This document shows, one piece after another, positions 1-4,954 of a stretch of 8,627 bases of DNA. The stretch is from positions 1 through 8,627 of the forward strand of contig JAIRVD010000048.1 of NCBI GenBank assembly GCA_031254075.1. Reading direction: 5' to 3'. The position numbers were made by a program, and so were the translations under genes. Below the pieces are notes generated by a model. That model saw nothing but the letters and a program-made list of their open reading frames with translations. It did no database searches and was not told the DNA's origin. Numbering within the stretch: the first letter of the stretch is position 1; each line of letters starts with the position of its first letter. The stretch is from Clostridiales bacterium. Lineage in GTDB: Bacteria > Bacillota > Clostridia > Lachnospirales > WQUN01.

Positions 1-745
1 TTTCCGCTTCTTTTATGCTGCGTCCCCATAAGTTCCACGCTCGCAGCGGTTTTGCCGCTACGCTTGCTATGTTTTCGGCGATTTCGGGGGAATTGCGGTG
101 CTGAATTTGATTCGGTTCCGCAATGCCAATGCGGGGTTCGTTCGCTTGGATTTTGAGTTTTGCTTCCAGAAAATCGGCGAGTTTATGCAATTCGCGGTTT
201 TCGGGAAACTGCGGCTTTTGCCAAAAGCCCGCGGAAGCGAAGACTGTGCGTTCTTTCATTTTGGCGGAAAGCAAATCGCAAAAATTTGATTGCACGGTGT
301 GTAAAAGCGGTAATCCCGCTATGATTTCGGAAATATTTTTTTGGCATTCGGGCAGAATTTCGCCGTATTCGTTTTTTGTGCTTAAAATGAAAATTCGGTT
401 GAAAAAAGTTTCGCGTTCGGAAAGAAAATTTTTAACGCCTTCATTTAAAATAACAACAAGCGTCATATCCACAATTGCAAAATCTTCGCGGAAGATTGCG
501 CGGATTTTTTCGGCGTAAGATTCGGCGGATTCCGATGCGGCGGAATTCGCGACGGCGTAAATGTTCACTCTGCCGAGCGAAAGTTTTCCTTCGTTCGCTT
601 GGATTTTCGTTTTCGTTTCACGTAATTCGTCCAAACTCGATTCAAAAACCGTGTTCGGCGGATGCATCCGTTCCGCAAAACGCAAAACATTGGTGCGCAC
701 TTCATCCAAAAACACATAAACAATAGGATTTTTCACGATTTTCAC
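1..745 (-). CDS. Hypothetical protein, 3' end beyond the left edge (partial)
   Basis: One frame on the minus strand stays open from a GTG at 745 to the left edge, giving 248 codons without a stop. I do not recognise the family. The product looks soluble: there is no signal peptide or membrane helix, and it mixes beta-like stretches (NPIVYVFLDE, residues about 6-15; DMTLVVILNE, about 93-102; FFNRIFILSTKNEYGE, about 114-129) with charged helical segments. The hexapeptide KIQANE occurs twice, near residues 47 and 198, each time encoded by the same 18 bases. The start is uncertain. GTG 745 begins MKIVKNPIV, a second GTG lies at 736, and neither has a clear Shine-Dalgarno site (only CCGGG just upstream). 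The gene diverges from the nucleoside kinase across 58 bp. Codon use matches the neighbours, which supports a real gene; plus-strand frames over the region are shadows. Confidence 0.75.
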   Translation of the reverse strand, partial: MKIVKNPIVYVFLDEVRTNVLRFAERMHPPNTVFESSLDELRETKTKIQANEGKLSLGRVNIYAVANSAASESAESYAEKIRAIFREDFAIVDMTLVVILNEGVKNFLSERETFFNRIFILSTKNEYGEILPECQKNISEIIAGLPLLHTVQSNFCDLLSAKMKERTVFASAGFWQKPQFPENRELHKLADFLEAKLKIQANEPRIGIAEPNQIQHRNSPEIAENIASVAAKPLRAWNLWGRSIKEAE

Positions 746-776
746 CCCGGATATATGTATATTAAAATATTCGGGT

Positions 777-782
777 TATAAT
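777..782 (+). promoter_or_regulatory. Candidate -10 box for the nucleoside kinase
   Basis: A perfect TATAAT lies 21 bases before the kinase ATG, in the short AT-rich gap between divergent genes. No convincing -35 element is seen 16-18 bases upstream (the sequence there is tatgta-like), and there is no TGn extension. The call therefore rests on the -10 match and its position. A start about seven bases downstream would leave a leader of roughly 15 bases holding just the ribosome binding site. Confidence 0.4.
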
Positions 783-789
783 GAACGAA

Positions 790-796
790 AAGGAGG
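790..796 (+). promoter_or_regulatory. Ribosome binding site of the nucleoside kinase
   Basis: AAGGAGG ends seven bases before the ATG at 804. It is the strongest Shine-Dalgarno match on the plus strand of the window and fixes the kinase start. Confidence 0.85.
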
Positions 797-803
797 CATT
801 AAT

Positions 804-2459
804 ATGGAAAAAATAAAAATAAATATTGTGGGTGTGGGCGAAGTTGAAGCGTTAAGCGGAGTTACACTGTTGGAATTGAGCGAAAAATATGCCGCAGGGC
901 GTTCGCGTCCGGTGCTTTTGGCAAAGGTTGGCGGCGAGTTATATGATTTATCGAGGCAGGTACATTTTGACAATACGCGAGTCGAATTTTTGGATATAAC
1001 CGACCCGCAGGGATATCGTGTATATCAGCGCGGCGTGTCGTTTCTGATGATTTACGCGGCGAAAACGGTCTTTGGAAAAAAGGCGCGAGTTGTGATATCG
1101 CATTCGATTAATAAAAATTATTATTGCGAACTGCCTGAGCTTGAAGATGGAATTTCCGCGGAGCAGTTAGCGGAAATTGAAAATATAATGCGTGAAACAT
1201 GCGAAAAGGATTTAGCGATTGAAAAGCATACGATGCCCAAGGAACACGCAAATCGCATGTGCGAGGAAACAGGGCTTTACGATAAAATATCGCTGTTAAA
1301 ATATCGTCATAATAAAACATTCAGTTTCTACAAGCTCGACTGGTTCTATAATTATTTTTACGGCGAAATGCCGCCGCGAACGGGTTGCTTATGCCAATTC
1401 AAACTCGTGAAACGCAAACGCGGATTTATGCTGCAATTCCTTGACGCGGCACAGAATTACGAATTCGTCGAGCTCGCGCCCGAGAATCGTCTTTCGGAAG
1501 TTTTTGCAGAAAGCAATACTTGGATGCGCATAATGAAAGCCGACACGGTAGGCGCGTTAAACGATAAACTGTGCTGTCAGGGTAACGGCGAAATAATTCG
1601 CGTTGCGGAAGCGTTGCATGAGAAAAAAATCGTTGCGCTCGCCGACCAGATTATGCAGGAAGCCCGCCCAATTGTGCTAATCGCGGGGCCGTCTTCTTCC
1701 GGCAAAACAACGTTCGCGTCGCGGCTTGCGGTTCAGTTGCGCGTGAACGGCGCGATTCCGCATGTAATTTCGCTCGACAACTACTACTTCAACCGAGAAG
1801 ACTGCCCGAAAGATGAGTTTGGCAATTACGATTTCGAAACAATTGACGCAATCGACACCGCGCAAATCACAGAAGACTTGAAAAACCTTATAAACGGCGA
1901 ATGTGTAGAAATTCCGCATTTCAATTTCTACACAGGCCGCCGCGAATATAAGGGCAATTTCCTCAAACTCGTAAAAAACAATGTCCTCATACTCGAGGGA
2001 ATCCACGGGCTAAACGAAAAAATCAGCGGCGATGTTCCGCGCACCGATAAATTTAAAATTTTCATCTCCGCTCTCACGCAAATCAATATCGACGACCACA
2101 ACCGCATCCCCACAACAGACGCCCGCTTCGTTCGCAGAATGGTTCGCGATTTCCTTTTCCGCGGAGCCCCCGCCGCAACCACAATTGATATGTGGCCGCG
2201 CGTTCTTCACGGCGAAATAAAATACATCCTGCCATGTCAAGACCACGCCGACGCCTTCTTTAACTCCGCGCTGGTCTACGAAATGTCTGTCCTAAAACAA
2301 TACGCCGAACCGTTGCTCTTCGGCATAACTCCCGACGACCCCCAATACACCGAAGCCCGCCGCTTAATTAAATTCCTCTCATCATTCCTAGGCGTGCCGA
2401 GCGAAACAATTCCGCCGAATTCGATTTTACGCGAATTTGTCGGGGGGAGTTGCTTTTAA
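804..2459 (+). CDS. TGS-domain nucleoside kinase (uridine kinase-like)
   Basis: The 551-residue protein combines an N-terminal region like that of threonyl-tRNA synthetase with a uridine-kinase-type P-loop domain. Residues 1 to about 65 resemble a TGS domain. Residues from about 80 to 240 resemble the tRNA-synthetase second additional domain, with HTMPKEHANRMCEETG inside. The kinase part has a Walker A motif GPSSSGKT at 295-302, ISLDNYY around D325, HFNFYTGRRE, and LEGIHGL around E398, as in the uridine kinase/phosphoribulokinase group. By family knowledge it phosphorylates a nucleoside with a nucleoside triphosphate in the cytoplasm, probably for salvage. The exact substrate cannot be read from the sequence, and the role of the synthetase-like front end is unclear. 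Length is normal for this architecture. The start at 804 is fixed by a strong binding site. It stands alone on the plus strand and its TAA abuts the stop of the convergent DUF2500-like gene. Confidence 0.92.
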   Translation: MEKIKINIVGVGEVEALSGVTLLELSEKYAAGRSRPVLLAKVGGELYDLSRQVHFDNTRVEFLDITDPQGYRVYQRGVSFLMIYAAKTVFGKKARVVISHSINKNYYCELPELEDGISAEQLAEIENIMRETCEKDLAIEKHTMPKEHANRMCEETGLYDKISLLKYRHNKTFSFYKLDWFYNYFYGEMPPRTGCLCQFKLVKRKRGFMLQFLDAAQNYEFVELAPENRLSEVFAESNTWMRIMKADTVGALNDKLCCQGNGEIIRVAEALHEKKIVALADQIMQEARPIVLIAGPSSSGKTTFASRLAVQLRVNGAIPHVISLDNYYFNREDCPKDEFGNYDFETIDAIDTAQITEDLKNLINGECVEIPHFNFYTGRREYKGNFLKLVKNNVLILEGIHGLNEKISGDVPRTDKFKIFISALTQINIDDHNRIPTTDARFVRRMVRDFLFRGAPAATTIDMWPRVLHGEIKYILPCQDHADAFFNSALVYEMSVLKQYAEPLLFGITPDDPQYTEARRLIKFLSSFLGVPSETIPPNSILREFVGGSCF

Positions 2460-2463
2460 TTAA
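2456..2463. other. Palindrome TTAATTAA carrying both stop codons of convergent genes
   Basis: The self-complementary octamer supplies TAA to the kinase on the plus strand (2457-2459) and TAA to the DUF2500-like gene on the minus strand (2460-2462). No intergenic base lies between the two stops. There is no room for a terminator between the genes, so the transcripts must overlap in antisense or end inside each other's coding sequence. Confidence 0.9.
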
Positions 2464-2774
2464 GGTTTGGGTTGCCTATATTCCCATGAAATTATTTTTC
2501 GCCGTTTTATATTACACGTTAGAATGCCGCAATCGTTTGGAACCATTTCGTCGAAATGAGACTGCGATACCTTAAAGCTTAGGTTTTTGTTCAGCGATGG
2601 GATGAAGAATGTAATTATGTATGTATATTTTTCTTTGCCGTCATATTTTTTTGTGTCGAGGCGAACGCGCGCGACTTTTGCGTCGAAGGATTCGGGCGGG
2701 TCGTCTGTGAAAGCGGCGACGACCCACGCGAAAATTCCGAGAGTACCGATTGCGATTAGAGTTGTACCAAACAT
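2460..2774 (-). CDS. DUF2500-like small membrane-anchored protein
   Basis: The product has 104 residues. Residues 2-22 (TTLIAIGTLGIFAWVVAAF) form one hydrophobic helix, followed by a soluble beta-rich part. That part follows the DUF2500 pattern as I know it: AKVARVRLDTKK, then YTYIITFFIP, LSFKVSQSHFDEM, a G-x-L-T segment (CGILTCNIKRR) and a final IISWE. Members of that family are of unknown function. By the positive-outside-depleted N-terminus I cannot settle the topology. The ATG at 2774 is preceded by AGGGG at a spacing of five bases. The gene is the last of the minus-strand set, 37 bases after the tail-anchored protein, and has no terminator of its own before it meets the convergent kinase. 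The family call is by eye and needs a profile search. Confidence 0.75.
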   Translation of the reverse strand: MFGTTLIAIGTLGIFAWVVAAFTDDPPESFDAKVARVRLDTKKYDGKEKYTYIITFFIPSLNKNLSFKVSQSHFDEMVPNDCGILTCNIKRRKIISWEYRQPKP

Positions 2775-2811
2775 GAAGACCCCTGCTTTAGTTTATGACG
2801 GGCGGGTGGAA

Positions 2812-3159
2812 TTATGACATTATTCCGTATGTGAAAACGGCAGCGATTGCGATGCACGCGAGAATCATCATCAGGTTTAGTGTGAAATCAAGCTTGCTGT
2901 TCTTCGTGGCGGAACGCGAAGCGGGCGTGTTGTAGTTCGCGGGCGGCACGAACTTCGGGGCTGAAGCCGAAGTGTAAACGCCGGGCGCGGCAACCCCTTT
3001 CTTTCCCGTAACGTGATTGTAAATAATTCTCTCCGCCTCCGCAACAAAGTCCACAGGCATTTTGGTTGCAGGAGTGTCTTTGTTTACAATAAAGATTGCC
3101 TGATTGTACCATTTCGTAGAATCTCCTTTTATAAGAATTACACGTTCCGAATGGGTCAT
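2812..3159 (-). CDS. Small tail-anchored membrane protein, function unknown
   Basis: The protein has 115 residues. The N-terminal half (MTHSERVILIKGDSTKWYNQ and following, to about residue 55) looks like a small folded domain. A Pro/Ala/Ser-rich linker follows at about 56-88, and one hydrophobic helix at 93-113 ends two residues before the C-terminus (IMS). This arrangement suggests a tail-anchored protein with its domain in the cytoplasm. I do not recognise the family. An upstream in-frame ATG at 3300 would give 162 residues, but it lies inside the transporter gene. I chose 3159 because AAAGGA stands nine bases before it and the extra residues look like untranslated leader (Lys/Asn-rich). 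The gap to the transporter stop is 88 bases and contains a TATAAT at 3217-3212, so a separate weak promoter is possible. It precedes the DUF2500-like gene by 37 bases, suggesting cotranscription. Confidence 0.8.
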   Translation of the reverse strand: MTHSERVILIKGDSTKWYNQAIFIVNKDTPATKMPVDFVAEAERIIYNHVTGKKGVAAPGVYTSASAPKFVPPANYNTPASRSATKNSKLDFTLNLMMILACIAIAAVFTYGIMS

Positions 3160-3247
3160 TGGTCTGCGTCCTTTCCCGTAAATCTTTATATGGGAATTTT
3201 CGCCATAAAGAATTATATTTATACTGTTTTTGTTTTCGTCCTTATTT

Positions 3248-4519
3248 TTATTTATCGCCTTCCGCGATGTTGCGCAAATGATACCTAAGATTAATTTCAA
3301 TAAATTCGTTTAACGCGAACGCAACGGCGGCGCAGATTATAACCGTCGGGAACAGAGCTTCAAGCGAGATTAAGGTAAGAATCCGCCCCATTGAGAATGC
3401 GGAGAGTGCGACGCCCGCGCCCGCGGCGGCGATTTGCAGCCCGACGAGTTTGGAAAGAAGCTTCGGGTCGAATCTTTTTTTTGTTTCGTCCATAAGGCAT
3501 GGGAAAACAGGCGCGAATCCGAAGCCGACAAGTGCGATTCCGACGATGCTGCTTGTGAATGTCAGCACAAGAAGACCAGCGACGGCAGTTGCGAGCCCGA
3601 TGCGAATTACATATGAGCCGGAAATTTTATCCGTTACATATCCGAAAATAAAACGCCCCGCCATCAGCGAGCCGAGATAAACGGCGGGAAAAACGGCGGC
3701 GGCCTCGTACGGAACGCCGCGGCTTTCCATCAGAATGCTGACCGTCCAAAACGTAACGGAGTATTCCGCGCCGGTGTAAAGAAAAAATACAAACCATTGA
3801 ATAATGGGAAATTTTTTACCGGACAAAAATATTTTTTTGCTCGCGGTTTCCGTTGTTTTAATTTCTTTCGAAACCCACAAGCCTTTTAAAATACTCATTC
3901 CAACGAAAAACGCGAAAACCGCCTGCACCGCGAAAACGGCAAGATATCCCGCGCGCCAATCGTAAAAAATAATCATTTGACGCATAATCATCGGGCTGAC
4001 CGCGCCGCCCATCGCCCAAAAACAATGCAGCCAATTCATATGCTTTGCGGAAAAACTTTTCGCCGCGAACGCGTTTACAGCCGAATCCATCATACCCATG
4101 CCCGTTCCGAGAACGACGGTTGCCGCCGTCAACTCGAAGAAATTTCGCGAAACAGCAAACCCAAGCATTCCCGCAAGAAGCAACATGAATCCGAAACCGG
4201 TAATTCGTTCCAGTTTAAAATATTTCGCGAGCCGCCCCGTAAGCGACGCCACGACAGAATAAAAAATCGAATGCACAATAACGATTTCCGCCGCGCGCTC
4301 AAACGAAAATCCCATCGCCTCGCGCATTCCCGGCAACGCAACACCGAACGCCCCGTCGGGCATTCCCAGCGCGAGAAATGTTGCGTATACCGCCATCATT
4401 AATGGCAACCCCCGAAAACCCGCTGAGACAAATTTCAAACGTCGCGAACGCTTCAACGCGCGCTTGAATTTCGGACGAAGCGATGGTTTTCGGAGATTGC
4501 CCAATATATTTTTTTTCAT
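3248..4519 (-). CDS. MFS transporter with a repeat-encoded basic N-terminus
   Basis: The 423-residue protein is a major facilitator superfamily permease with about 12 hydrophobic segments. Typical signatures are GRLAKYFKLER (95-105) after helix 2, GTGMGMMDSAVNAF (138-151) followed by LHCFWAMGGAVSP (164-176), and GRFIFGYVTDKI (288-299). The N-x-F...LH...G-G...P pattern resembles the fucose-permease-like (FHS) branch, which moves sugars or other small solutes with protons; the substrate here is unknown. Residues 7-39 are encoded by a palindromic repeat. They contain 12 Arg/Lys and no acidic residue, just before the first helix (LMMAVYATFLALGMPDG). Starting at 4519 leaves MKKNIL before the repeat, with GGGG six bases upstream. 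A start at Met41 or 42 (4399/4396), after GGGGG in the repeat, is the alternative and would give about 383 residues. The gene follows the rpsU terminator. Confidence 0.9.
   Translation of the reverse strand: MKKNILGNLRKPSLRPKFKRALKRSRRLKFVSAGFRGLPLMMAVYATFLALGMPDGAFGVALPGMREAMGFSFERAAEIVIVHSIFYSVVASLTGRLAKYFKLERITGFGFMLLLAGMLGFAVSRNFFELTAATVVLGTGMGMMDSAVNAFAAKSFSAKHMNWLHCFWAMGGAVSPMIMRQMIIFYDWRAGYLAVFAVQAVFAFFVGMSILKGLWVSKEIKTTETASKKIFLSGKKFPIIQWFVFFLYTGAEYSVTFWTVSILMESRGVPYEAAAVFPAVYLGSLMAGRFIFGYVTDKISGSYVIRIGLATAVAGLLVLTFTSSIVGIALVGFGFAPVFPCLMDETKKRFDPKLLSKLVGLQIAAAGAGVALSAFSMGRILTLISLEALFPTVIICAAVAFALNEFIEINLRYHLRNIAEGDK
4404..4501 (-). repeat. Palindromic repeat element, copy A (98 bp), inside the MFS gene
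   Basis: The 98 bases share their ends and core with copy B at 4894-4953, in the same orientation. The outer 17 bases at each end (4404-4420 and 4485-4501) pair in the minus-strand RNA as an unbroken 17-bp stem with two G-U pairs. The same bases on the plus strand would have two A-C mismatches. The middle holds 36 bases (4430-4465) absent from copy B; these form a further imperfect inverted repeat with the adjoining GAATTTC. The whole element is open in the MFS frame. I see no clear target-site duplication. Confidence 0.85.
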
Positions 4520-4530
4520 GTAATCCCCAC

Positions 4531-4557
4531 AAAAAAACCGCCGGGCATTCCCAACGG
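4531..4557 (-). terminator. Rho-independent terminator of rpsU
   Basis: In the minus-strand RNA, CCGUUGGG (4557-4550) pairs over its full eight bases with CCCGGCGG (4545-4538) around a four-base loop, followed by seven U residues (4537-4531). Two of the pairs are G-U and would be C-A mismatches on the plus strand, so the signal is strand specific. It begins 13 bases after the rpsU stop. The U-run ends 11 bases before the MFS start codon. Confidence 0.88.
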
Positions 4558-4570
4558 CTCTGATTTATAT

Positions 4571-4744
4571 TTAAAACTTGCGCTTGCGTGCGGCTTCAGA
4601 CTTCTTTTTGCGCTTAACGCTGGGTTTATCATAGTGTTCCCTTTTGCGAATCTCACCCATGATTCCCGCTTTTGCGCAGTTCCGCTTGAAACGCCGAAGC
4701 GCGTTGTCGAGAGTCTCGTTATCCTTTATAACAACCTCTGACAT
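4571..4744 (-). CDS. rpsU: 30S ribosomal protein S21
   Basis: This 57-residue gene encodes a protein beginning [20 protein letters not shown]. It carries the hallmark S21 sequence: V-x-x-N-E-(S/T)-L-D-x-A-L-R-R-F-K-R, then C-A-K-A-G, then E-I-R-K-R-E-x-Y-x-K-P-S, and a basic tail ending in ARKRKF. S21 is a small-subunit protein near the platform that helps initiation on natural mRNAs. The length is normal for the Gram-positive form. The ATG at 4744 follows a purine-rich tandem GGAGGGAGGG (4761-4751 region) at a good spacing. The gene has its own promoter (4829-4801) and terminator (4557-4531), so it can be a single-gene transcript, with any read-through feeding the MFS gene. It is not next to the GatB/YqeY-domain gene that often follows rpsU in Bacillota. 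Confidence 0.97.
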   Translation of the reverse strand: MSEVVIKDNETLDNALRRFKRNCAKAGIMGEIRKREHYDKPSVKRKKKSEAARKRKF

Positions 4745-4800
4745 CAGACTTCCCTCCCTCCGGCGAAGAAAATATTCTGTTCCGAATTAACAACTTCGAA

Positions 4801-4829
4801 ATACTACACCACTTATCTGATTACGTCAA
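4801..4829 (-). promoter_or_regulatory. Sigma-70-type promoter of rpsU
   Basis: On the minus strand TTGACG (4829-4824) and TAGTAT (4806-4801) are separated by exactly 17 bases; each hexamer matches the consensus at five of six positions. Transcription would begin near 4794, giving a leader of about 50 bases before the rpsU ATG. This is the best two-part promoter in the window and fits a highly expressed ribosomal gene. Confidence 0.8.
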
Positions 4830-4888
4830 GGGTGAACCGCAAAATTACACTCATCATGATTCGTATATTCAAAGATGCCAACCACCAC

Positions 4889-4953
4889 AAAAAGCAACCC
4901 CGAAAACCCGCTGAGACGAATTTCGGACGAAGCGATGGTTTTCGGAGGTTGCC
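4889..4953 (-). terminator. Probable terminator of the reductase gene, formed by repeat copy B
   Basis: Two bases after the reductase stop codon the minus-strand RNA can form a long stem: GGCAACC, one unpaired U, then CCGAAAACC pair with GGTTTTCGG and GGTTGC. Five U residues (4893-4889) follow directly. The loop of about 28 bases is larger than in a typical intrinsic terminator, so efficiency is uncertain, but the position and U-run fit that role. Confidence 0.55.
4894..4953 (-). repeat. Palindromic repeat element, copy B (60 bp), intergenic
   Basis: It is nearly identical to the outer parts of copy A (4404-4501): about 57 of the 60 bases align with matches, with a one-base difference in the C-run, one substitution beside the missing 36-base middle, and one change near the right end. 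That last change (A to G on the plus strand) replaces a G-U pair of the stem by G-C, so the structure is kept. It lies between rpsU's promoter region and the 3' end of the reductase gene, downstream of the latter. Confidence 0.85.
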
Positions 4954-4954
4954 T

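Noticed and set aside
213..229. Perfect inverted repeat GGCTTTTG / CAAAAGCC
   Set aside because: The arms are separated by one base, so no RNA hairpin of this length can form; it is inside coding sequence and has no T-run.
123..518. Plus-strand open frame of 131 codons
   Set aside because: It lies opposite the partial left-edge gene, has no Shine-Dalgarno site and its product is low in recognisable features; it is a shadow of the minus-strand frame.
2544..2558. CATTTCG / CGAAATG inverted repeat downstream of the kinase gene as its terminator
   Set aside because: The single-base centre and AT-rich arms make a weak hairpin, no T-run follows, and it lies within the DUF2500-like gene.
3160..3300. 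Longer start (ATG at 3300) for the tail-anchored protein
   Set aside because: It overlaps the transporter gene by 53 bases, its extra residues are Lys/Asn-rich and leader-like, and a good AAAGGA site precedes the ATG at 3159.
3977..4402. Plus-strand open frame of 141 codons
   Set aside because: It is antisense to the strongly supported MFS gene, and its product is an Arg/His-rich sequence typical of shadow frames in this codon usage.
4745..4800. Autogenous ribosomal-protein leader structure in front of rpsU
   Set aside because: The leader of about 50 bases shows no convincing hairpin other than the tandem GGAGGG binding site, so nothing supports a regulatory RNA.
4404..4953. CRISPR or tandem-repeat array
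   Set aside because: There are only two copies, about 490 bases apart, one inside a gene, and no spacer-like regular spacing.
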